A stretch of DNA of 64,000 bases. It comes from an uncultured Spirochaetales bacterium (GTDB lineage: Bacteria; Spirochaetota; Spirochaetia; Sphaerochaetales; Sphaerochaetaceae). Position 1 is the first letter of the stretch; each line of letters opens with the position of its first letter. The stretch covers positions 1 to 64,000 of the forward strand of contig CASEGX010000106.1 in assembly GCA_949287505.1 (NCBI GenBank). The letters run 5' to 3'. The translations under genes were made by a program, and so were the position numbers. Shown here piece after piece: positions 40,668-47,724 of this stretch. Under the pieces are notes generated by a model. The model was not told the DNA's origin and made no database searches. It worked only from the letters and a program-made list of their open reading frames with translations.

Positions 40668-42275
40668 ATGGGAAAGAAGACAAGAATCGTCTTGCTGTCG
40701 ATAACAGTAGCTATAGCGGTGTTCACTTTCGTTGTGATGTGGACTGTAAGGCCTGATTCTCAGAGTTCTGTGCTTGATGCAGCTAGGGAAAGGCAGAATG
40801 AGCCTCTTCTTCAGGTCTCTGAGCCTCTGGAGACAGATGTTCAGACATTGAGTGATGAAGAGGAAATGGCTGAAAAGGTTGCAGCAATCCTTTCGTCCGA
40901 TGAAGATTTCATTTCCGCGCTTTCTCAGGCTATCGCGGGCCGTATTTCCCTCGATGATTATATCCCTGAGATTACAGAGGCCGTATATAACAGGATTTCT
41001 GAAGACTATGATGAGATCGCTGCTGAGATTGCATCAATGGTTGATGCATCCTTTGAGGATGATGTCATAGCACTTTACAATAAGTATAAGAAAGATCTCA
41101 CTGCAGATCTGGTGCTTGCAATTCTCGATGAATATGACAGTCTCTCAACAGAAGAGAAGAGCGATGTTCTCGAACTTGAGGCTCAGCTCAGGGAGCTGTA
41201 TGCGAAGTATCGCGACGAGATTGTATCGGATCTCTCGCTTGAGGCAGCCGATGGCATTTCAAAGGAAGAGCTTGAGTCGATGATTCTTGCATTCTATGAA
41301 AGCCATAAAGATATGCTTGCTTCAGAGCTTGGAGAGGCACTTCTTGCAGAATACAATTCTCTTGATGCTGCAGGAAAGGCAGAGCTTCTCGGTCTTTATG
41401 ACATCTTCATGTATTATCGCAACGCCATAATCGCGGATGTCCTCAGTTCTGAAGAGAAAGTCGATGTTGAAGCAGAGGTAACCGCTCTTTATGCGGAATA
41501 CAAAGACAGTATCGTCAGCGATATTGAGAATGCGATAATCGAAGACTATTCAGCACTCTCGGGAGATGAGAAGACTGAGCTTCTCAGCCTTGAGAGTCAG
41601 GCTGTTTCACTTTATGAGAAGTACCGCGATGCAATAATTGCTGATATAATCGCAGCTCTCGGCTCAGAACCTGAAGTCACTGCAGTTGAGCCGGTACAGG
41701 AACCGGAACCTGTGGAAGAACCAGAAGTGGTAGAGGTACCGGAACCTGCTGATGAGCCAATAGTCCGCGAATATTCATATGCAGGTTATACGCTCACTGC
41801 AACTATTGATGAGGGGAATACAGTCCTTGAGTATCCTGGAATCGTAAGTAAAGATGATGTAATTGCGTTCTTTGCTTATGAGAATGAGAAATATGATCTT
41901 TCATCGCTTGGTGTTGCATATTCCTTCTCGGGTTCTGACAGTGTAAGGCTCACTTACCCGGAATCATATACAAAGGAAAGTGTGGCAGATGAGCTTGATA
42001 AGCTTGTCGAAGACCTTATTGAATATATCTCTGCGCCTGTTGAGACCCCAGAGCCTGCAGTCGTTGCAGAGCCAGAACCGGAGCCGGAACCAGAACCAGT
42101 TGTGGCCCCTGAACCTGCAGAGGAGGTCAAGCCTTCGAAGAGGGCAATCGCAGCTCCATCATTTGCAGAGGGTGGAATCATAGCTCCGGATGCTTCTGCT
42201 GAGGAGTATGAGAAAGCTCGTACCGATCTGCGGAAAGCAGAGATAGATAAAGCTCTTGCGTTCATTGCAGAGTAA
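40668..42275 (+). CDS. membrane-anchored acidic repeat protein of unknown function
   Basis: A 535-residue protein, not recognised. One TM segment (residues 7-26) leaves a long, strongly acidic exterior part. Three related units start near residues 135, 208 and 273; each follows a (A)-(L/F)-Y-x-x-(Y/H)-K-x-x-(I/L)-x-(S/A)-(D/E)-(L/I) pattern, then E-Y-x-x-L and usually a Y-(E/A)-K-Y-R-D-x-I end. Two Pro-Glu-rich linkers (339-363 and 459-485) flank a globular beta-rich segment (368-430). The C terminus (KARTDLRKAEIDKALAFIAE) is a charged helix. AAGAGG precedes the ATG. It could span the periplasm as a scaffold, but that is only an inference. Confidence 0.8.
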   Translation: MGKKTRIVLLSITVAIAVFTFVVMWTVRPDSQSSVLDAARERQNEPLLQVSEPLETDVQTLSDEEEMAEKVAAILSSDEDFISALSQAIAGRISLDDYIPEITEAVYNRISEDYDEIAAEIASMVDASFEDDVIALYNKYKKDLTADLVLAILDEYDSLSTEEKSDVLELEAQLRELYAKYRDEIVSDLSLEAADGISKEELESMILAFYESHKDMLASELGEALLAEYNSLDAAGKAELLGLYDIFMYYRNAIIADVLSSEEKVDVEAEVTALYAEYKDSIVSDIENAIIEDYSALSGDEKTELLSLESQAVSLYEKYRDAIIADIIAALGSEPEVTAVEPVQEPEPVEEPEVVEVPEPADEPIVREYSYAGYTLTATIDEGNTVLEYPGIVSKDDVIAFFAYENEKYDLSSLGVAYSFSGSDSVRLTYPESYTKESVADELDKLVEDLIEYISAPVETPEPAVVAEPEPEPEPEPVVAPEPAEEVKPSKRAIAAPSFAEGGIIAPDASAEEYEKARTDLRKAEIDKALAFIAE

Positions 42276-42280
42276 TGATG

Positions 42281-42307
42281 TGGCTACCATCTGGTAGCCA
42301 TTTTTAT
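42281..42307 (+). terminator. terminator of the polA-coaE operon
   Basis: TGGCTACCA, TC, TGGTAGCCA is a perfect inverted repeat followed by TTTTTATT, and it overlaps the stop codon of convergent epmB. Confidence 0.85.
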
Positions 42308-43338
42308 TCAGGGTAATATCTTGTCTCTCCATCCGGGGTGTCGAAAAGATAGCGGTCCTTGCCGTTTTCGATGGTATGCCCTCTGTAATAGGTGTGTGTA
42401 AGTATCACCTTTCCTCCGCCTTGAGGAAGATCTGCCGTGTATTGAGGCATACCAAGGCCTGAGAGTTCCTTGCGGATGTTCTTCTCGATTTCCAGACCTC
42501 TTTCGATGCTTACGCGGAGATGCTCTGTACCTCGTACCGGGTCGCCCTGAAAAAGATAGTATGGCTTGATTCTTGCCATGAGAAGCCTGTCAGAGAGTTC
42601 TATCAACGTTTTCTCATCATCATTCACGCCTTTTAGGAGTACGCTCTGATTGTATGCCGGGATGCCTGAATCTATGAAAAGAGAGACGGCGTGTACAGCT
42701 TTCTCTGTCAGTTCTGCACCGTGGTTGAATTGCGTCATGAGGAAGAATGGCGCGCCTGTCATATGCTTCTTTATTATTTCGATAAGGTTTTCTGTTATCC
42801 GCTCAGGGTATACTGCGACGGAGCGTGTGCAAAGACGCAGGATGACAGCAGGACATTCCTTTTTGAAAATGGAGAGCATCTGATCTATTTTCTCATCTGA
42901 CAGAGTGAAGAGATCTCCGCCTGTAAGAAGGACTTCCCGTATTTCATCATGCTCTCTGATATATGCTGCGGCTTCTTCTATCTCTCTTGTTGTCGCAGGT
43001 CCTGAAAGATGCCCTGTGAATCTTCTTCTGAAACAATGACGGCAGTAGGCGAAGCACCTGTCTGTCGTGAAGAATGCTGCCCTGTTTCTGTATCTGTGAA
43101 CAAGGCGTTCAGTCCCTTGATGCTCTTTCTCTTCCTGCGGATCGAGTGAGCAGGTCGTATCATCATTCTCTTTTCCGGAAGGTACGAACTGGCGTCTGAT
43201 TGCTGGAATATCAAGTAATTCTTCAACATCATCTGAGATAAGCAATGGCAGGGTATTTGCCCCATCTGGATTCCATGCTTTTTCTTCATCTGTAAGTTTC
43301 AGTATTGCAGAAAGCTCTGCCATCTCCGTGATTGCCAT
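42304..43338 (-). CDS. epmB: EF-P beta-lysylation radical-SAM aminomutase (EpmB / KamA-like)
   Basis: Radical SAM lysine 2,3-aminomutase of 344 residues. The [4Fe-4S] motif is CFAYCRHC (Cys-x3-Cys-x2-Cys), followed by the family segments RRRFTGHLSG, EVLLTGGDLF, LRLCTRS and YYLFQGDPVRGTEHLRV. It is the short EpmB length. With EF-P and EpmA nearby, the expected role is making (R)-beta-lysine for EF-P modification; catabolic lysine aminomutase is less likely. The ATG at 43338 has no Shine-Dalgarno sequence, and TTGTCT-17-TATAAA ends 6 nt before it, predicting a leaderless mRNA. An ATG at 43323 is the alternative. Confidence 0.88.
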   Translation of the reverse strand: MAITEMAELSAILKLTDEEKAWNPDGANTLPLLISDDVEELLDIPAIRRQFVPSGKENDDTTCSLDPQEEKEHQGTERLVHRYRNRAAFFTTDRCFAYCRHCFRRRFTGHLSGPATTREIEEAAAYIREHDEIREVLLTGGDLFTLSDEKIDQMLSIFKKECPAVILRLCTRSVAVYPERITENLIEIIKKHMTGAPFFLMTQFNHGAELTEKAVHAVSLFIDSGIPAYNQSVLLKGVNDDEKTLIELSDRLLMARIKPYYLFQGDPVRGTEHLRVSIERGLEIEKNIRKELSGLGMPQYTADLPQGGGKVILTHTYYRGHTIENGKDRYLFDTPDGETRYYPE

Positions 43339-43344
43339 GCCGAT

Positions 43345-43373
43345 TTTATAGCACCAGTTCAATACTCAGACAA
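43345..43373 (-). promoter_or_regulatory. promoter of epmB (leaderless)
   Basis: TTGTCT (43373-43368), 17 bp, TATAAA (43350-43345), then 6 nt to the ATG at 43338. Confidence 0.5.
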
Positions 43374-43419
43374 TAGAGTAAGTCGAGATAATGCTGTATG
43401 GTAGATTCCGGAGGGAATT

Positions 43420-44712
43420 ATGACAGAAAAGAAAGGTCTTTCCGGTTATTGGAAGACTACATTCCTGATTGGTCTTGGATTCTTCACGATGGGGTTGATG
43501 GATCCGCTTTATGATACATATGTGCCAATGTTCCTTGGTAATTACATTGAATCGCAGGCGCTTGTAGGCTCTGTGATGACTCTGGACAATATTCTTGCGA
43601 TATTCCTCATTCCTGCTTTCTCTGCATTGTCAGACAGAACAATGACAAGGATAGGGCGACGTATGCCGTTCATAATAACGCTTCTTCCGCTTGCGGCTGT
43701 ATTTTTTGCCCTTGTGCCGTTTTCAGCTTTGGAGTCTCTCGTATTCCTGTTTGTCACGATTTTCTTCCTGAACATATTCAAACAGGCTGTAAGAGGACCT
43801 GTAGTTGCTCTGATGCCCGATATGGTTCCATCGGATCTCAGAAGTGAGGCGAACGGGGTCATTAACACAATGGGAGGACTTGCCACTATTCTGGGGACTG
43901 TTCTTCTCGCGCGACTGATGGATGTTACGGTTAACGTTCCTGGTTATGGTGAACGTGACATGATTCTTGCTTTCCCTGTCGCATCGCTGTTTGTGCTCAT
44001 CGCAGTTGTTCTTCTCTTTGTGTTCGTAAAGGAACGGAAGAGCTCCGTTGCTGCCGGAGACAGAAACGATAAAGAAGAGAAAGAGCCTCTTCTGAAGAGT
44101 CTCAAGGGGATATTCTCAGAGAAGGAGAAGAGTGCGCTTTTCATACTTCTTTCCCTCCTTTGCTGGTTTATCGCGTATCAGGGGATACTTCCATTCGTCG
44201 GCGACTATACGGCAACTGAGCTTGGAGCCAGTTCCGGTACTGCCGCGCTTTCTGCCGGCATGGTCGGAATCGCATACGCTATCTTTGCAGTCCCTTCAGG
44301 AAAGTTCGCACATCGCTTCGGACGCAAAAAGACCATCAGAGGTGCACTTCTTGCAATTGTGATTGTTCTTTTCCTTGTATTCATGCACGGAACATTCACA
44401 TCAGGAATGAATTCCTCTTTCAGGCTCTATTCTTTCTGGGTTCTTCTCTTCCTTTTTGGAATATTCTGGGTCACGGTCGTGACAAATTCATTCCCGATGC
44501 TGTGGCAGATGGCAGATTACCAGACTATAGGTATCTACACAGGTGCGTATTATTTCTTCTCCCAGCTTGCATCAATCATTGCACCTCCGCTTGCAGGCGG
44601 AAGCATAGACCTCTTCGGGTATCCTGCACTCTTCCTGTTCGGCCTTGTCTTCATGCTTGCAGCACTTGTTCTCATGCGCTTCGTTCATAGGGGAGAGCCC
44701 GAGGATGACTGA
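43420..44712 (+). CDS. MFS transporter (GPH/sugar-cation symporter-like)
   Basis: A 430-residue, 12-TM permease. The N terminus (GFFTMGLMDPLYDTYVPMFL) and the first cytoplasmic loop (SDRTMTRIGRRMPFI) resemble the glycoside/SLC45-type MFS branch; ALMPDMVPSDLRSEANGVINTMGG is another family mark. The substrate, probably a sugar, is unknown. The ATG at 43420 follows GGAGGG. It is transcribed between epmB and efp in the opposite direction and has no obvious functional link to them. Two hairpins (44718 and 44750) follow. Confidence 0.87.
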   Translation: MTEKKGLSGYWKTTFLIGLGFFTMGLMDPLYDTYVPMFLGNYIESQALVGSVMTLDNILAIFLIPAFSALSDRTMTRIGRRMPFIITLLPLAAVFFALVPFSALESLVFLFVTIFFLNIFKQAVRGPVVALMPDMVPSDLRSEANGVINTMGGLATILGTVLLARLMDVTVNVPGYGERDMILAFPVASLFVLIAVVLLFVFVKERKSSVAAGDRNDKEEKEPLLKSLKGIFSEKEKSALFILLSLLCWFIAYQGILPFVGDYTATELGASSGTAALSAGMVGIAYAIFAVPSGKFAHRFGRKKTIRGALLAIVIVLFLVFMHGTFTSGMNSSFRLYSFWVLLFLFGIFWVTVVTNSFPMLWQMADYQTIGIYTGAYYFFSQLASIIAPPLAGGSIDLFGYPALFLFGLVFMLAALVLMRFVHRGEPEDD

Positions 44713-44717
44713 AAGAA

Positions 44718-44782
44718 AATGACCTCATCAGAGGTCATTGTGATATAAGAAAAGCAGGGGATTACCCTGCTTTTGCTTTTTC
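44718..44782 (+). terminator. two hairpins between the convergent MFS and efp genes
   Basis: AATGACCTC/GAGGTCATT (44718-44739) and AAAAGCAGGG/CCCTGCTTTT (44750-44774) form perfect 9- and 10-bp stems. The second has A and T tracts on both sides and can end transcription from either direction. Confidence 0.8.
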
Positions 44783-44789
44783 TGAGATC

Positions 44790-45353
44790 TCAGCCGTTGA
44801 CTCTTTCGAGATACTCTTTTGTCTCTGTGTTTACTCTGATCTTCTCACCCTGCTTGATGAAGATAGGAACGCGGACGCGGAGACCTGTCTCTGTGGTTAC
44901 ATACTTTGTTGCACCCTGGACTGTATCACCCTTTACTGCTTCCTCTGCCTCGGCAACGGTGAAGACAATCTTTGAAGGAATTGTGATGTCGAGAACCTGA
45001 TCCTCCCAGAATGTTGCACGGTATGTCTCGCCCTCTTTCATGAAATACTCATAATCAGGGAAGGATTTCATAGGAACATCAATCTGATCGAATGTCTCTG
45101 TGTTCTGGAAATAGAAGTTCTCACCATCGTTGTACAGATACTGGAGATCCCTATCCTCCACAGTGATGTCCTCTGCGTTGTCCTGGCTCTTCATTGTCTC
45201 TGAGAGAACCTGTCCTGTTGCCGGGCTCTTGAGCTTGAGACGAACAAAAGCCGATCCCTTTCCAGGGTTGACGAATTCGCGTTCGATGCAGACAAACGGC
45301 TGTCCCTTGATAAGGAGAGCTGTTCCCTTGTCAATCTGACCTGCTTTAATCAT
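44790..45353 (-). CDS. efp: translation elongation factor P
   Basis: EF-P relieves ribosomes stalled at polyproline. The 187-residue product has three beta-barrel domains. The modification loop reads NPGKGSAFVR, with Lys32 at the position of the E. coli lysine that receives beta-lysine. Later marks are YLYNDGENFYFQNTETFDQ and the C-terminal VPIFIKQGEKIRVNT. Retention of the lysine fits the presence of EpmA directly upstream (36-bp gap, same strand) and EpmB nearby. The ATG at 45353 has AGAGG. Confidence 0.96.
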   Translation of the reverse strand: MIKAGQIDKGTALLIKGQPFVCIEREFVNPGKGSAFVRLKLKSPATGQVLSETMKSQDNAEDITVEDRDLQYLYNDGENFYFQNTETFDQIDVPMKSFPDYEYFMKEGETYRATFWEDQVLDITIPSKIVFTVAEAEEAVKGDTVQGATKYVTTETGLRVRVPIFIKQGEKIRVNTETKEYLERVNG

Positions 45354-45389
45354 ATTTTTACCTCTGCTTGAATAGTCTGTTTCCGTTTT

Positions 45390-46370
45390 TTACTGCCGTA
45401 GCATATCAGAAAGAGGAAATAAAAGTAAAGGCTCTATGCAATTAAGCCCAAGATGAACGGCGAGAAGACGGTCCAGTCCCATCGCTCCTCCTGAAGATTG
45501 CGGGATATCAAGATCGGGGAAGGAAGGATCTGCGGGAGGAATGGCATCTTCCGTACCGCGTCTCTCATTTTCCATTCTGTTGTATTCCTCTGTGAAGTAT
45601 CTCCGGCTTTCCTCCTTGTCAGTCTCCTCGTCGTAGCAGTTTGCGATTTCTATTCCGGCTATGTACATTTCCCAGCGTTTCTTGGTCGGTTTTCCTTCCG
45701 AATGCCTTGCAAGACATGCGATTTTATCAGGATAGTCAGTGAGATATACTTCTCTGTCCTTTGGCAGGCTGGGTTCTGTATAGGTGAGGAATATCCTGTT
45801 GAATGTATCATCCCAGTTTTCATTGTCATTTGGATTGAGGCCGAGTCTTATGGCTTCTTTCCGGAGATAATCAATATCCTCGGCCTTGTCCATGTCGACT
45901 CCCGCATACTTCATCATCGCCTCATGCATGGTTATTATCAGGGGTTTCTCTCTAAGCCATGGCGCTTCGATGCCCTTTAGCTTTGTCCTCTCGATCATCT
46001 CGATTGTTATATCGATGGAGTCTCTGTCATCTGCACCCACTGTGTAGTATTCGAGCATCGTGAACTCCGGGTTATGCACATCCCCGAGTTGCTCTGCGTT
46101 CCTGAAGCATTGTGAAATCTGGAAAATCGAACCTGAACCGGCAGCGAGGAGACGTTTCATGAAGATCTCCGGAGATGGAATCATATACAGTTCCCTGGAT
46201 CCTGTGAATTCATTGATGAACTTCGTTTCGAAAGTCTTTATTGTCGGTTCTGGAATCAGATAGGGCGATAGAGTAGGTGTCGAGACCTCAAGGTAACCTT
46301 TCTCTATGAAATAAGTCCTTATGTTCATAAGAAGCTCAGAGCGCTTCCTTGCTGCTTGGAAATCGTACAT
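45390..46370 (-). CDS. epmA: EF-P--lysine ligase EpmA (GenX/PoxA)
   Basis: A lysyl-tRNA-synthetase-like enzyme that lacks the anticodon-binding domain and attaches (beta-)lysine to EF-P. It has 326 residues, starts with the first class II region (RTYFIEKGYLEVSTPTLSP) and has motif 2 (FQISQCFRNAEQLGDVHNPEFTMLEYY) and motif 3 (GGAMGLDRLLAVHLG). It is upstream of efp on the same strand. The ATG at 46370 has no Shine-Dalgarno sequence. TTGAAA-17-TACAAT ends exactly 6 nt upstream, strongly predicting a leaderless transcript, and this promoter interleaves with that of divergent mnmE. Confidence 0.94.
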   Translation of the reverse strand: MYDFQAARKRSELLMNIRTYFIEKGYLEVSTPTLSPYLIPEPTIKTFETKFINEFTGSRELYMIPSPEIFMKRLLAAGSGSIFQISQCFRNAEQLGDVHNPEFTMLEYYTVGADDRDSIDITIEMIERTKLKGIEAPWLREKPLIITMHEAMMKYAGVDMDKAEDIDYLRKEAIRLGLNPNDNENWDDTFNRIFLTYTEPSLPKDREVYLTDYPDKIACLARHSEGKPTKKRWEMYIAGIEIANCYDEETDKEESRRYFTEEYNRMENERRGTEDAIPPADPSFPDLDIPQSSGGAMGLDRLLAVHLGLNCIEPLLLFPLSDMLRQ

Positions 46371-46376
46371 GCTGCG

Positions 46377-46405
46377 ATTGTATTGCCCTCATCCCTCAGT
46401 TTCAA
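46377..46405 (-). promoter_or_regulatory. promoter of epmA-efp (leaderless)
   Basis: TTGAAA (46405-46400), 17 bp, TACAAT (46382-46377), then 6 nt to the ATG. The -35 lies in the spacer of the mnmE promoter. Confidence 0.65.
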
Positions 46406-46411
46406 TACTAT
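46383..46411 (+). promoter_or_regulatory. promoter of mnmE operon (leaderless)
   Basis: TTGCCC (46383-46388), 17 bp, TACTAT (46406-46411), then 7 nt to the ATG at 46419. It interleaves with the divergent epmA promoter in the 48-bp gap. Confidence 0.6.
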
Positions 46412-46418
46412 TCAGGGC

Positions 46419-47723
46419 ATGGCACATTACGCTACACAGGAGCCTATCTACGCACTTGCAACTCCATTCTATCCATCTGCCATTGCCGTAATCAGGGCAT
46501 CCGGGGATGGCTGCATTTCCATGTTCCAGCCTTTCTTCTCAGGAAATCTCAGGAAAACCGCATCATCTGTTCATGGCTACATATCCGGCGAGGATGGTCA
46601 TCGTATCGATGAGGTTGTCGTGCTTAAATACGAGAAAGGACATGGGTATACTTCGGAGGAGGCTTTCGAAATCATGTGTCATGGCTCCCTTCCTGTGATA
46701 CGATCCATTCTCCTTCTTCTTGAAAGCATTGGCATGCGTGAGGCATTGAAGGGAGAGTTCACATACAGGGCATTCATGCATGGAAGGATGGATCTGACAG
46801 AAGCTGAAGCAGTGGAAGAAATAGTACGGTCCAAGACAGCAAAGGGGTCGGAGAAAGCCCTTGAGAGACTTTCCGGCTCGATTCTTGCAGAAGCGGACAA
46901 TGCAAAGAACCGCATTCTCGATATCCTTGCATCTCTGGAGGTCCAGCTGGATTACGGAGAGGATGAGATTCCTGAGGACTGGATATTCCCGTCAGGGGAA
47001 ATCGAGGCAATCCGTTCACGGCTTCTTGCAATAGCATCAACATTCCGTTCTTCCAGACTTTGGACTGAAGGTGCTGTTGTCGTGATAGCTGGCCGGACAA
47101 ATGCCGGAAAGAGTTCCCTTTACAATGCAATACTGAAAGAAAACAGAGCAATAGTCTCTCCTGTAGAGGGAACCACAAGGGATTATATAGAGACGGATGC
47201 CGCGATTGCCGGTATCCCGGTACGTCTTTTCGATACTGCAGGACTCAGAGCAACGGATGAAAGCGTCGAAGCTGAAGGAATCAGGCGTACAGAAGCCCTT
47301 ATGGAGAAGGCGGATCTCATTGTCTATGTAATGGATCCTTCCTCTGATGACAGCGCTCCTTCCGGAAAGAACATCCTTCCTGTATATTCCCGCCTGGATC
47401 TTACAGGAAAACATGAGGGACTGTCATTTTCTTCCATAACAGGGGAAGGCCTTGATTCGGTTCTGGAAGCAATTGCTGCCCATCTTACAGATGGTCTTGA
47501 AGTGCTGGAAGGAGTGCCGCAGATAGATTCTGAGCGCCAGATGCGAAAACTCAAGGAAGCAGCCTCAGCCCTTTTTGATGCAGAGAAGAGTCAGAGCTTC
47601 GGTTATGATGTCATAGCGATGTATCTGCAGAGTGCTCTTACATCTCTTGGTGAGCTGACAGGGGAAGTGACGGGTGAGGATGTTCTTGAGAGATTGTTCT
47701 CATCTTTCTGTCTAGGTAAATGA
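46419..47723 (+). CDS. mnmE: tRNA modification GTPase MnmE
   Basis: With MnmG it makes the 5-(carboxymethyl)aminomethyl modification at wobble uridine 34 of certain tRNAs. It has 434 residues: an N-terminal tetrahydrofolate-binding domain (IYALATPFYPSAIAVIRASG), helical regions, and an inserted G domain with GRTNAGKSS (about residue 225), GTTRDYIE and FDTAGLR. The C terminus is FCLGK, the conserved Cys-x-Gly-Lys. The ATG at 46419 fits the family start; a longer in-frame start at 46356 would overlap epmA and its promoter. No Shine-Dalgarno sequence is present. mnmG follows after 1 bp. Confidence 0.96.
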   Translation: MAHYATQEPIYALATPFYPSAIAVIRASGDGCISMFQPFFSGNLRKTASSVHGYISGEDGHRIDEVVVLKYEKGHGYTSEEAFEIMCHGSLPVIRSILLLLESIGMREALKGEFTYRAFMHGRMDLTEAEAVEEIVRSKTAKGSEKALERLSGSILAEADNAKNRILDILASLEVQLDYGEDEIPEDWIFPSGEIEAIRSRLLAIASTFRSSRLWTEGAVVVIAGRTNAGKSSLYNAILKENRAIVSPVEGTTRDYIETDAAIAGIPVRLFDTAGLRATDESVEAEGIRRTEALMEKADLIVYVMDPSSDDSAPSGKNILPVYSRLDLTGKHEGLSFSSITGEGLDSVLEAIAAHLTDGLEVLEGVPQIDSERQMRKLKEAASALFDAEKSQSFGYDVIAMYLQSALTSLGELTGEVTGEDVLERLFSSFCLGK

Positions 47724-47724
47724 T

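Noticed and set aside
41954-42265. Ser/Gly-rich minus-strand frame under the repeat protein
   Set aside because: A mirror of the Pro-Glu-rich coding repeats of the plus-strand gene, not an independent gene.
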